NCBI GenBank assembly: GCA_949358305.1
Contig: OX442314.1
Coordinates: 25,770,118 to 25,834,117 of the forward strand
Length of the DNA: 64,000 bases
Source: Strigamia acuminata
Taxonomy: Eukaryota > Arthropoda > Chilopoda > Geophilomorpha > Linotaeniidae
Direction: 5' to 3'
Numbering within the stretch: the first letter of the stretch is position 1; each line of letters starts with the position of its first letter. The notes below the pieces were generated by a model. It was not told the origin of the DNA. It did not search any database and saw nothing but the letters and a program-made list of their open reading frames with translations. Of this stretch, positions 20,581 through 30,498 are shown piece after piece. The position numbers and the translations under genes are program-made.

Positions 20581-21622
20581 TGTCACGTCGTAGTCGACTT
20601 TTTAACAATGGTTTCGGAAATTTGAGAATTTCCAGGGATTGTGATAACCAGAAAATTTAGGTTCGCAGGCGCTGCAACTCTTAAAACTTTGCCGGGGGTG
20701 GTAGCTAGGTTAAGACAGCGTCTATTCGTGAAATCTGTATTTTATGGGTGCAGGATTCAATTCGGGCGCCGTACAAAATGGCGAACGTTGATACTTTGAA
20801 TTTAAGACCAAAATATCGCTCTTCACTAGGGAAAATGTCGTCATATGCTAGGCGTACTTACGAAGAGTATGTTTCTTCTCCTGGACACGCGCAAACGTTG
20901 GGTGAACGCGCAAACAGGTACCAAACCGCAGACAACGTCGTCGAACCGTCGATAATGAAATGAATACGCAATTGAGACGAGTATGAGTTCAAAATGTCTA
21001 GGCTGAGGAGGAAGTCACAGTCGTGGCATAAAATGTATTGACGAATTAAGACCGTCGAATACGCCGTTTTTCCAGTAATTTGTACGCAAATAATGGGCAA
21101 ATAATAAATGTTGTGGTTAGATAGCCAACCATGAGAATTCGGGCTGCAATATGGCCGTATGCGTTGAGACGCAACATAAATCGCACTTGGAAATCTTCCA
21201 GTTGAGACAGAAGATGTTGACTAGTCGAAGGCGAAAATTATTCTCTCTGTCAAAAATGTCTTGACAGAACAAGTCACCTCTGATCACATGTCAAAGGCCA
21301 AGCCAATTCCCAATGGGGACCGAGCAGAAAACAGGCAATCAGGGGTGAAATATGCAAATTTAGAGCGAGATTATATCAACTTATTGCAGAATTCTCATGA
21401 ATTGTCTGGATGGGATGATTAAAACCAGGCCAAATTAAAGATAAATATCAAAAACAAGGAAAATAAAATAAAATAAAATAATAAATTTAGATTTGGGAAA
21501 AATAAAATAATTTAGGGAAACTAGAACAATTTCTCAATAAGATTGGGGAAAATTTAAAGGAAAGGCGCAAAATGCGCTTAAAATTTTGAAAATTATTACT
21601 GTCTAAAGTCAGGACCGTGACA
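20581..21622 (-). repeat. 3' LTR of element 2
   Basis: Starts TGTCACGTCG and ends ACCGTGACA; 1042 bp. Visible differences from the other LTR: AGGCAATC/AGGCGATC, GCGAGATT/GCGCGATT, GGGATGATT/GGGGTGATT and GCGCTTAA/GCGCGTAA. Confidence 0.95.
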
Positions 21623-21635
21623 TTCCCCCCCACCT
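21623..21635 (-). promoter_or_regulatory. Polypurine tract of element 2
   Basis: The minus strand reads AGGTGGGGGGGAA directly before the LTR start, the expected primer for plus-strand DNA synthesis. Confidence 0.85.
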
Positions 21636-22453
21636 AGATGTTTATTATATGGTTTTTATATAATCAACATCTAAATGGAGTTAACAAACATGATCGATAA
21701 AAATTTGAACATATAAATAAATAAAAATAATGAATCAACAATAGCAATCTCACTTATGAACACAAAACAAAGGTAGGGATTTATTTAGACAGACGCAACA
21801 GACGCACAACTTGGCGCAATTACAGACAAGAATAAACAAACACAAACAAATGGGTTTAGGAGAGGAATATTGTAAAAAATCGTTTGATTAAAAATTAACA
21901 GAATCAATAGACGTTTAGGCGCTAATTACGACTAAATTCTAAATAATAAAATTTGTTAAATTATTTGACAACACTTGAAACTAACAATGATATTTTTTGT
22001 TATGACTAGATAGTAAAATAATTTAAGATTAATTAACAATGCCTATGGGTGGCAAAATTTCTATAAAAATGTAAATCATTAGCAAATAAAAATATTGATT
22101 AGGCGCTGATTTGGCGTCAATTATCATAATATAAGGATAGCAAAATTTCAATGATCACAAATGGTTAATAAAAATGATTAGCAAAAATGATTAGTAAAAT
22201 ATAAATATCAAAAAATAAAAAGTTCGCAAACGAATATTATCTTCTTTCGCAGGCGTTTGAATTTTCACGGAACTTAACGTAAAAACTTCATCGAGGCGCA
22301 CAACAATCACATTTTAAACAATTATAACACTTATTGTTTGTATCACAATTATCACAAAAAGGTCCACACACACAACAGTTCGTATATGGGTTTTAAAATG
22401 AAAAGGCGCAAAGTCACTTGTAGGTTTGAAGGTTAATTTCAGGAGTTCCGACT
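21636..22453 (-). other. Non-coding 3' region of element 2
   Basis: About 820 bp of AT-rich sequence between ORF5 and the polypurine tract, with many AAAAT and ATAAAT words and no open frame. It probably forms the 3' untranslated part of the genomic RNA. Confidence 0.5.
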
Positions 22454-24313
22454 CTAAAATGCAGACGCGCCCTGACCGTCCATCGCATAATAGACCAGTC
22501 TAAGCGCTGTTTTCACAAGGATCACTCTCACCTGTTGTTTAGAAGTCGCGTAACACTTCCGGCTAATCCTGTTCACTCGATAAAGGAAATGTACGACGTA
22601 GTATTGTTTAATAATGGACAACAACTTTTCGCCCGCGCTGTGGTCAAGTTGCAAGTCCGAAAAGATGATCGTCTCGAAAAGGCGCGTCAGAATACTCCAA
22701 TCCACGACCAATTCGATTTTGGGCTCCCACGGCAATGAGTAGAAAATATCATCAATCGGAATAATCTCCTCCATGATCGCAAGGGCGCAGGTGGGCTCCT
22801 CCAAACGCTTTTCTTTGGGTTTCGGGTTGACTGGCTCACGTAAACTTTCACGCGTGACAACCTCGCCTTGGTCGTCGTCGCTTTCCTTCGGTGGTGTTAA
22901 AATCATCTTGGGCATCCTTGACATCAGCGGCGATCGACGTCCAGCTTTTGCACCGCCCCGTCCAACTCCAGGAAGTCTGAAAGGCTCGTCGGCGTGAATT
23001 ACCTCAATTTTGTTATGTTCCCGCGCCGCCAGGAATGCCTTGTGGTTTTCCTCGTCGCCCGTTGACTCGCGAAGCGACTCGACATCCGACATCGAATAAT
23101 CCACATCCGACGATAATTCCGAGGCGAGTATTCCTGTGTCCGCCACGATTACGGGGTCGTATCGGAATGAATATTTGGTTCGGGGATCTGCCAATTTCGG
23201 ATTTTCGGCAATTGCGTCCTCAAACTGTTGCACCAATTTTTCAGGCGCTAATTCGATGAGAATCTTTTCTGAAAAGTTCTTGATTTCATCCTCCGTCATG
23301 ATCAACTCCGGGTCCAGCGGTGGTTTAGCGGGCGCATTTTTCTCGTCCTCAAGTCTCTGGGCCTCCTTGAGCGCGTCGGCCTCTCGAAATCGTTTGACGG
23401 CGTCGCGACGACTCTGATGCATTTGGGTGATGATCTCTTCTAAATTAAAGTGCACAGCGTGCACAATGAGGTGCTGTACCGCGTGTTTGTCTCCGGTACA
23501 GTCTTTTGTCATTTTTGCTTCAATTTCCTTCGCGATGTTTCCGAGGCGTCCGAAAATCGTTCCGACGACCGTCTTGAAGTCTGAGGCGCTAACGTTGAAA
23601 TCCAGGTTAATCGACATCTTGAAAAGTTCTTTCCATCCCTCAGATCTCAGGTTGATACGTCCTTGGCCCCTGTTCTCCATGGGGTACAGAATCTCAAGCT
23701 CATGGCGCCGGAATATTTCGGACATCTGAGTGAAAATACGGTCTGGGCGCATCGTACATCCATTTCGGTCGAATCCCTGGAGATAACGTGGCTTCAGAGA
23801 TGCGCATCCCTCCGACGACGTCGATCCGCTCGAGACCGCTGAAATGGCTTTAGCAATTGGATTCGAGATCTTGCTTTCCAATTTCTTGATATCGTGGATC
23901 CTTGCGCACTCTCCTGCATCCTTTGCAATCTCGGCAGCGATATTCGCGATGGACGAAGACGGTGTGAAGTTTAGCAACGCCTTAATATCTCGGTCAACCT
24001 GTGGGGAAAAATCAGCTGTTATTAATTTTTTGTTAAAATCTGCGATAGTGTCCATTTTTGTGTTTGTGGTCATAATCCCAGAATACGTAATCGGCACCGA
24101 TGTCGCAACGACTGAAGTCATCATCTTTGGCGTCGTATTCGATTGGGTCACAGTAGTGGCATCGACAGATCGGGCAGCCTGGCTCGATTCAGACGTCTCA
24201 ATCGAAGATGATTTGTTCTTTACGACATAAAAATAAGGAATGACAATCGGCGCAGCAGCGCTCGAAGTGGTCACCGTTGAAACGCTGATCAACTTCGGCA
24301 GGCGCTCCTCCAA
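22454..24313 (-). CDS. ORF5 of element 2, unknown 619-aa protein
   Basis: I do not recognise this protein. The N-terminal 100 residues are Ser/Thr/Val-rich. Around 210-330 lies a helical, possibly globular part (GWKELFKMSINLDFNVSAS, then KHAVQHLIVHAVHF). The 400-520 region is acidic then basic (GVGRGGAKAGRRSPLM, KPKEKRLEEP), and the last 90 residues are hydrophobic-helical but without a clear membrane anchor (VVDWSILTRLFETIIFSDLQ). There is no signal peptide, furin-type site or fusion peptide, so it does not look like Env. Its start overlaps the end of ORF4 by 116 nt in another frame, suggesting coupled expression, frameshifting or splicing. The frame is intact in a young element, which argues for selection. 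Confidence 0.75.
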   Translation of the reverse strand: MEERLPKLISVSTVTTSSAAAPIVIPYFYVVKNKSSSIETSESSQAARSVDATTVTQSNTTPKMMTSVVATSVPITYSGIMTTNTKMDTIADFNKKLITADFSPQVDRDIKALLNFTPSSSIANIAAEIAKDAGECARIHDIKKLESKISNPIAKAISAVSSGSTSSEGCASLKPRYLQGFDRNGCTMRPDRIFTQMSEIFRRHELEILYPMENRGQGRINLRSEGWKELFKMSINLDFNVSASDFKTVVGTIFGRLGNIAKEIEAKMTKDCTGDKHAVQHLIVHAVHFNLEEIITQMHQSRRDAVKRFREADALKEAQRLEDEKNAPAKPPLDPELIMTEDEIKNFSEKILIELAPEKLVQQFEDAIAENPKLADPRTKYSFRYDPVIVADTGILASELSSDVDYSMSDVESLRESTGDEENHKAFLAAREHNKIEVIHADEPFRLPGVGRGGAKAGRRSPLMSRMPKMILTPPKESDDDQGEVVTRESLREPVNPKPKEKRLEEPTCALAIMEEIIPIDDIFYSLPWEPKIELVVDWSILTRLFETIIFSDLQLDHSAGEKLLSIIKQYYVVHFLYRVNRISRKCYATSKQQVRVILVKTALRLVYYAMDGQGASAF

Positions 24314-25160
24314 CCGCTCCGTTTTCCTCGATGATGACTGAAGAGACGTCCAACGCTGGTCCGGATCGTCCCGTCACGAAGTGAGCGTCTCGGTTTGCCT
24401 CCGCTCCAATTCTTTTCGTCACCTTTTGCGTGTATTCCTTTAAACGATGCGCACTTCGCTCCTCGTACGTATGTCGTGGACGCAGATTTGAATGCTGAAA
24501 TGGCAAGTCGGTCGCAACTCTTTCCGGCTCCGAATATGCTCTTTTCGCGTCCGCAATTACACCAGGCGCTGTTAAACATAGTTCCAGGCCCGATTCTACA
24601 TCGTAGGTTTTTCCTTCGGGCGTCACAAACTGGTCCGGAAGTTCGGCAGGCTGCTCGCCGGCAATTATGTATGCTCCCTCCGGATATTTCCAAGTCAACG
24701 GCCGGATTCCCTTCTCTTTCGCCAATTGCTTTATGCGTGCCAAATATGAGGCATGCGCATGTCGAAAACGAGCGATGGCGTTTGCACTGCCGAACGGAAT
24801 CCTCGGTGGTGGAAAATCCACTCCAGCCAACGATGTTTTGTCTATCGATTCATAACCAAGCACATACGCGAACATAAGGCGCATCCACTTCCAAAATTTG
24901 CAACGGCGCAAGTCACCGCCGCCCCGACACGCTCGGCATTCTCGTGGCGCCCGCAGTTGATAAATTTCAAATCCCGTCCCGCTACAAACTGGACACAGTT
25001 CATAGTTTGGAAAACTTTGGTCGTTTGGGTGGTCCGGATGAAAGCGTGGCACCAGTCCTTCGCCCGACGCTTCGATTGGTGGCATCGGCAGGTACTTTGG
25101 ATAGCCTTTTTGGGTTGGTTTTGGAATCGTAATCGTTACTTTTGGATCGTAGGACGCCAT
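24198..25160 (-). CDS. ORF4 of element 2, unknown 320-aa zinc-ribbon-like protein
   Basis: Not recognised as a whole. Residues about 57-82 carry two paired-cysteine modules, CPVCSGTGF and CRACRGGG, which resemble the CxxCxGxG zinc modules of DnaJ-type proteins; here there are two rather than four. A second cysteine/histidine cluster lies at the C-terminus (CCADCHSLFLC). In between are proline-rich and charged segments (FPPPRIPFGSANAIARF, TWKYPEGAYIIAGEQP) and no membrane helix. It is the first frame after pol on the same strand, 533 nt beyond the pol stop. RNA or protein binding is plausible but unproven. Confidence 0.75.
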   Translation of the reverse strand: MASYDPKVTITIPKPTQKGYPKYLPMPPIEASGEGLVPRFHPDHPNDQSFPNYELCPVCSGTGFEIYQLRAPRECRACRGGGDLRRCKFWKWMRLMFAYVLGYESIDKTSLAGVDFPPPRIPFGSANAIARFRHAHASYLARIKQLAKEKGIRPLTWKYPEGAYIIAGEQPAELPDQFVTPEGKTYDVESGLELCLTAPGVIADAKRAYSEPERVATDLPFQHSNLRPRHTYEERSAHRLKEYTQKVTKRIGAEANRDAHFVTGRSGPALDVSSVIIEENGAVGGAPAEVDQRFNGDHFERCCADCHSLFLCRKEQIIFD

Positions 25161-25693
25161 AATAAATTATCGTAAAGTGAAACTAAAAGAAATGGAAGTT
25201 TTCCAGAAAGAAAAAGTTATTTTAACGAAAATATTCAATTAAAATTAAATTGTTGTGAGATAGAAAGTACTTACGGTTGATAGACGCACAATTTTTAACA
25301 ATATTTATCCAATTTTAGCAATTGTTAAATGTTTTAAGGCGACTATTCAGATGCAAACTAATTTCAAACTAACTAAGTCGTGCCCTCACATGTCCTTAAT
25401 ACACGCGGTCTCGCTACGGGGTCGCCTCGTCATAAAATATGACACGGACCTCTCGCGTGAACGAGATTTAATCACGCACGCTGAAGAAGCATGAGTTTGG
25501 ACTTAGTAAATTTTCGTATCATCATTTTAAATTGATGAATTTCAAATTCCTAAACTAATCTTTACTTACTATTTTCAGCGTCTATCCTCCGTAAATATTT
25601 GGTTTAAAGCAGGGAAAATTATAAACACAAGAAGGAAAGAAGGTTGGGTAAAGTAAAGAAAGAAATAAAATTATAAAATGAAAAGAAATTAAG
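25161..25693 (-). other. Spacer between pol and ORF4 of element 2
   Basis: AT-rich spacer with no open frame. It could hold a splice acceptor for a subgenomic ORF4/5 message, as env messages use in retroviruses and errantiviruses, but no site stands out clearly enough to call. Confidence 0.4.
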
Positions 25694-28600
25694 TTATTTT
25701 ATCGAAAATGAAGCGATGATGGTTTCAATTTCCGATGTAAACGCAGCAACATGTTTTTCGATCATTGTTGCGTCTGTTTGGTCTAGATCATCATCATTAT
25801 TGAACCAATGGCGCAATTCTACGACGTTATACGGCAGCATTCGACGACCATCCTTGTCTATTAGAATGACAGTATTGGGCCCAGTTAATTTATGGATTAC
25901 GTAAACGCCTTCCGTCCTCTGTCGAAGTCCTGCAGCAAACTGTCGGTCCGCTGATGACAATTGTCGATTTTTAATAGATACAAAATCGCCCGGTTTGAAA
26001 TCATGTGGTCTTCTTTTTCGATCAAACCAACGTTTATGTCTAATTTGAGCTTTTTGTAAATTTACAGTGGCATTATTTCGTAATTCTCTCATCAATTCAT
26101 GCGTCTCTCGCGCTCGTGCTGGTGGCAGCGGCTGTCCATCGTCGGTGTCCGAATCGAAATCACCTGGATAACGCGCCTCTTGTCCCGTTACCATTTGATA
26201 AGGAGAATATTGAAGCGAAGCTTGATATGCTGAGTTGATTGCTAGCACAAAATATCCAATGTGAATGTCCCAGCGCACATGCTCTTCAATATAAGCTAAA
26301 ATGCAGTTTTTTAATGCTTGGTTTAATCTCTCGGCTAAGTTCCCTTGTGGATGATAAACAGCCGTATAGCGATTGATGGCGCCAAAACTCTGACATGCAG
26401 CCTGGAATTCCATTGATCGGAAAGCTGGCGCATTATCACTGATGATAACCTTTGGAAATGCCCATCGCTGAATAAATCCTTGCAATTGTTTAATTGTTGT
26501 TTTCCAGTCAGATGTCTCAGTCAATCTCACATCCAACCATCGACTGGCGGCATCCACAATTACTAATGCGTAACAATGTCCTCCAATCGACCGGGGCTTT
26601 TTACCATAATAATCGATGTAAATTGTGTGAAACAAATGTCGTGGTTTGGCCATGATCATTGGTCCATATGGAAGGCGATTCAACGGCTTGGCTCGTTGAC
26701 ATGGTTCACATTTTTGAATCCAAAGTAAAACGTCCTCCTTCATTTTCGGCCAATAAACTCGGGCCCGGAGTCGATGAAGTGTTTTTTCAACTCCTAAATG
26801 TCCGCAGCTCGGCGGGTAATGCAGAGCCTTGAAATATTGTTCGCGTAACATTAAAGGCAAATAGATTTGTCTTCTACGGCGAATTTTATTTATGTCGATC
26901 GGTGGATAACGACACAACATTCCCTTATAAATAGCAAAATCTACGGCACGATACCTGATACGCGCTGCTTGTACTTGGTCGTTGGGCAAATGTCCTTGAT
27001 CAAGATATTCGATTAATTCGGCGCTCCACGTATCTTCGTGTTGTCGACGAATTATTTCGTTAATAGTTGGTATTAGACGAAAAGATTGGTGATCCCGCGG
27101 TGTATCATGTGCTTGTTCGGCCTCATCTTCTTCCTCGTCTTGTTGCTCATCAGCAATTGGTCGTCTCGATGCATTTCTTTGAAATTGTGATCGATCATGA
27201 CGCACTTGTTGTGGCATAAATCCTGCACGTCCCATCCACGCCGGTCGATAAGTTGTCGAATCGTCCGACGAATCCGAATCCGGACCTCCATATCCGTCAA
27301 AATTCGGTCGCACAGCTCCAGATGGTCCTGCAGGTGGGTTCAACATATTAGGGGTCGGAAACGATGCAGTCGGCACATTTGGCGATGGCAAGGGCGGTAT
27401 TAAAGGTGGCAATGGCGCAACAGCCCCAGGAGGCGTTGAAACTTGTGCCTGCTGACGTGCCCTGGCTCGAGTTAATACCTGATAATTTGGTGGCGGTCTC
27501 TTTCTATTTTTAGAACCTTTTGGCCTACCCAATTTTGGTTTAATCTGCTGTTGTCGTCCTTGCGCTCTTGTCATCACAGCTGCGTTATTTCGTTGTTGTG
27601 CCGCAGCCAATCCAACTCCAATAATGTTGATTATTGGTAATTTTGGCCAATCATTTGGGTCGTCAAAATAGGCGATGTAGCATGTTTCATCAACGAGAGG
27701 CGAGTCGTCCGCATCTAATGGTTCCGATGGTTCCACAGGCGCACGGCTAAGGGCATCCGCAACACGATTCTGTGCTCCTGAACAGTAAAGAAATGTAAAT
27801 TTGTACTCACTGAGGGATAAAACCCATCGTGCCAGGCGTCCTTTTGGTTCTCGCTGCTGGAAAAGCCACTTTAACGACAAATGATCGCTTTCTAAATAAA
27901 AATTCATCATCTCAAGATATACACGAAATCTCTTGACCGCCCAAACCGCCGCTAAGCATTCAATCTCGGTGACGCTGTAATTCTTTTCAGCAGAATTTAA
28001 TGCACGTGATGCAAAGGCGATTGGTGTTCGTTCACCTTGATCATTTAATTGCATGAGGGCAGCGCCCAAACCTGAATAGCTGGCGTCTGTTTGTAATATG
28101 TATGGCTTGGTCCAATCTGGGAATTTTCGGTGTAGAGTTGGTTCTGCCAATCCTCTCTTGAGTGAATCAAATGCCTCTTGGTGTTGAATCGTCCAATTCC
28201 ACTCAGAATCTTTTTTGAGTAAGGGGCGAAACACCTCGCATGTTTTTGAATAATTTGGGAAAAATGACTGATAATAACCAATCATTCCTTTGAATCTTTG
28301 TAATTCTTTGATGTTGGTAGGCGCCGGAAAATACTGAATTGCCGTCACCTTGTTTGGATTTGGTTTAATATGTCCAGCCTCCACAATGTGTCCCAAAACC
28401 TCGAGCGATGTTCTACATAATTCTGTCTTGTTGGCGTTCATGGTGAATCCCGCCTCATCCAAGGCCTGAAGAATTATTTTAAGATGTTGCACATGCTCCT
28501 CGAAAGTCTTGCTGAAAATTATGACGTCATCGAGATAAACGAACACAAACTTGTAAAGATATTTCGACAAAGTTTTGTTCATGGCTCTCTGCAGAGTTGC

Positions 28601-29983
28601 TGGGCCATTAATGGGTCCAAACGGCATTCTCACATACTCGAAAAGTCCTCTGTGCGTAATAAATGCGAGAAATCTCTCGTCACCTGGACGCACTCCAATC
28701 TGGTGGAAAGCTTCTCGTCCGTCTATGATCGAAAACCAATTTGATCCTCCTAAATAAGAAAATATATTATCGATGTCGGGTAGTGGGTAGACATCTGGTA
28801 AAGTTTGAGCATTCATCGGTCTAAAATCCATGGCTGTACGCCAGTCTCCAGTTTTCTTTGGAACAACAACAGGCGCCACCGCACAATCACTTTTTGATCG
28901 ACGAATAATGCCTTGTTTTAGTTTTTGGTCCAAATAAGCGTCAATTACCATCTTTTTTGCTGGGTTAACGGGTCTTACAGGCACATGAATTGGTCTAAAG
29001 TCCGGTTTTAAATTTACTTCAAACTGAGTGTTGTTACATAATCCAACCTCCTCGCGAAATACTTTCGAAATTGGTCGAAGAGTCTGAATTAATAAACGAA
29101 TTTGGGGTACCGTCAATGATGACCACAGCTGGTCGTAAATCCAATCCAGCTGTGTTGGATCACTGCTTGGTTGATATTGTAGTACGTTAACATCCAGAGG
29201 CGGCTCCGAAATCGTCGAATGATTGTGTACTCTGGCCATGAGCGCATTTTCATCCACACGACGCAAAAGCTGTCTTCCCTGCGTGTTAAGTTGTTTTATT
29301 GTTGGTGACAATTCATAAAGGCGTCTCCGCTGTCGTCTTGCACGTCTGCGTTGGCTAAGCGTCGAAAACAATGATGAATTGAATTTTCTTGATTTTTTAA
29401 TGGAATCCTTTCTTCTTGGTGACCATATCAATGACCATTGATCTCGCGTACGATTTTGAATCCTCTTGATTTGGTGCTGAGCATCGTCATTTGGATATTC
29501 GAAAATCTCTTGCGACAAAGGTCGATGTTCTAGAAGAATACAATTAATGTTGTTAATTACTACCTTGGGTACATCCTTGGAGCTGTCCTTTCTATCATCG
29601 GGCTTCTTGATGGGAAATAAAAGAACAGATTCTGACTTATTAGCTTGTTCTAAAGTCATGAATTGTCTTCGCTCTTGTGATCCCTTCAAATACCACTGGC
29701 ACAATTCAAAGTCTGCGCACAGACCAACCGCTCTGCAGAAATCTCTTCCCAGCAGAAGGTCTTTTGATGTTTCGGGTATAATCAAGCAAATGAAAGAAAT
29801 AACGGCCAAAGGCGCGCGCACCGACAGTTTAACAGATCCCTTAACTGGAATTTTGTCGTCAGCCGCTGTACGTACTGTTTCGTGAAGTTCGAGCAATTCC
29901 AAACCCATATTGGCTTTAAGTTTGTTAAATAATGACTCTGACATTCTGAATCTAAAAGTGCGACAAAACTCACGTTGGCCCAT
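25694..29983 (-). CDS. pol: Gypsy Pol of element 2 (end of protease, RT, RNase H, integrase)
   Basis: 1429 codons. The first residues are probably read only after a frame change from the pro frame at about 29945. Protease C-terminal motif KDLLLGRDF is near residue 80. Reverse transcriptase has YLDDVIIF near 490, then RNase H (TDASYSGLGAAL). A low-complexity linker (about 790-960) contains an AT-hook-like core, LGRPKGSKNRKRPPP. Integrase has the H-H-C-C domain (HYPPSCGHLGVEKT, then CEPCQRAKP), catalytic Asp in IYIDYYGK and ISDNAPAF, and Glu in GNLAERLNQ. There is no internal stop. Ends before a 533-nt spacer. Confidence 0.92.
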   Translation of the reverse strand: MGQREFCRTFRFRMSESLFNKLKANMGLELLELHETVRTAADDKIPVKGSVKLSVRAPLAVISFICLIIPETSKDLLLGRDFCRAVGLCADFELCQWYLKGSQERRQFMTLEQANKSESVLLFPIKKPDDRKDSSKDVPKVVINNINCILLEHRPLSQEIFEYPNDDAQHQIKRIQNRTRDQWSLIWSPRRKDSIKKSRKFNSSLFSTLSQRRRARRQRRRLYELSPTIKQLNTQGRQLLRRVDENALMARVHNHSTISEPPLDVNVLQYQPSSDPTQLDWIYDQLWSSLTVPQIRLLIQTLRPISKVFREEVGLCNNTQFEVNLKPDFRPIHVPVRPVNPAKKMVIDAYLDQKLKQGIIRRSKSDCAVAPVVVPKKTGDWRTAMDFRPMNAQTLPDVYPLPDIDNIFSYLGGSNWFSIIDGREAFHQIGVRPGDERFLAFITHRGLFEYVRMPFGPINGPATLQRAMNKTLSKYLYKFVFVYLDDVIIFSKTFEEHVQHLKIILQALDEAGFTMNANKTELCRTSLEVLGHIVEAGHIKPNPNKVTAIQYFPAPTNIKELQRFKGMIGYYQSFFPNYSKTCEVFRPLLKKDSEWNWTIQHQEAFDSLKRGLAEPTLHRKFPDWTKPYILQTDASYSGLGAALMQLNDQGERTPIAFASRALNSAEKNYSVTEIECLAAVWAVKRFRVYLEMMNFYLESDHLSLKWLFQQREPKGRLARWVLSLSEYKFTFLYCSGAQNRVADALSRAPVEPSEPLDADDSPLVDETCYIAYFDDPNDWPKLPIINIIGVGLAAAQQRNNAAVMTRAQGRQQQIKPKLGRPKGSKNRKRPPPNYQVLTRARARQQAQVSTPPGAVAPLPPLIPPLPSPNVPTASFPTPNMLNPPAGPSGAVRPNFDGYGGPDSDSSDDSTTYRPAWMGRAGFMPQQVRHDRSQFQRNASRRPIADEQQDEEEDEAEQAHDTPRDHQSFRLIPTINEIIRRQHEDTWSAELIEYLDQGHLPNDQVQAARIRYRAVDFAIYKGMLCRYPPIDINKIRRRRQIYLPLMLREQYFKALHYPPSCGHLGVEKTLHRLRARVYWPKMKEDVLLWIQKCEPCQRAKPLNRLPYGPMIMAKPRHLFHTIYIDYYGKKPRSIGGHCYALVIVDAASRWLDVRLTETSDWKTTIKQLQGFIQRWAFPKVIISDNAPAFRSMEFQAACQSFGAINRYTAVYHPQGNLAERLNQALKNCILAYIEEHVRWDIHIGYFVLAINSAYQASLQYSPYQMVTGQEARYPGDFDSDTDDGQPLPPARARETHELMRELRNNATVNLQKAQIRHKRWFDRKRRPHDFKPGDFVSIKNRQLSSADRQFAAGLRQRTEGVYVIHKLTGPNTVILIDKDGRRMLPYNVVELRHWFNNDDDLDQTDATMIEKHVAAFTSEIETIIASFSIK

Positions 29984-30498
29984 GTTATTTTGATGTATGG
30001 TGCTTCTCTGTTGAAGCGATCAATCTTCGTAATTTCGATTATTGGCTCGTCGGATTTTTGCAATTCCTCAGGCGACAAAAGAACGAAGTTTGTTTGCAAC
30101 GTCTCACTCTGTGTTGTCAACGAAGTTGGGTTTTTGGGGGTTTCCTTGGCTTTCACAGACGAAAGTTGCGCTGATTTTGTTGGTTGTGGTGTTACGACAC
30201 CGGGTATTTTTGTTTTTGATTTACTTGAATCTGATTTGATTGATGTAGTTAATTTAATGTCCGTGGACGGGGTTAATGATTTGTTGTTGTCTTCTCGAAC
30301 AGCAGATGGCGCCTCTGGTGTCGGAGTAGACGGTTTTGTACTTCCATCGATGTCTGGTGATTCTTCAGTTTTCTTCTCAGTAGAGTCCTTGATGTTTGTA
30401 TCCGACCCACTCTCTGGACTCATGCTTTGAGCAGGCCGCTTGCGTTTCCCGACTGACGAATCCATTCCTTGCCACAAACGGGGCACACAGGCCTCCAT
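29782..30498 (-). CDS. Gag C-terminal/protease frame of element 2, broken at the active site
   Basis: 238 codons overlapping the end of gag by 79 nt and the start of the pol frame by about 200 nt. It opens with a Ser/Thr/Pro/Lys-rich disordered stretch and reaches the protease strand VSFVALLDS. Just after this Asp-Ser the frame no longer reads as protease, while the pol frame picks up protease-like sequence (ESLFNKLK onward). So either a one-base change has broken the protease in this copy or a programmed shift is used exactly here. The former is more likely, since shifts are rarely placed inside the catalytic loop. Confidence 0.65.
   Translation of the reverse strand: MEACVPRLWQGMDSSVGKRKRPAQSMSPESGSDTNIKDSTEKKTEESPDIDGSTKPSTPTPEAPSAVREDNNKSLTPSTDIKLTTSIKSDSSKSKTKIPGVVTPQPTKSAQLSSVKAKETPKNPTSLTTQSETLQTNFVLLSPEELQKSDEPIIEITKIDRFNREAPYIKITWANVSFVALLDSECQSHYLTNLKPIWVWNCSNFTKQYVQRLTTKFQLRDLLNCRCARLWPLFLSFA

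Noticed and set aside
20748-20963. Identical 71-codon frames at 20748-20963 and 32654-32869
   Set aside because: They lie in the two LTRs of element 2 and are antisense to it; identity is explained by LTR identity.
22454-25160. ORF4 and ORF5 as an envelope gene
   Set aside because: No signal peptide, transmembrane anchor, cleavage site or fusion peptide; the cysteine pattern is of intracellular zinc-ribbon type.
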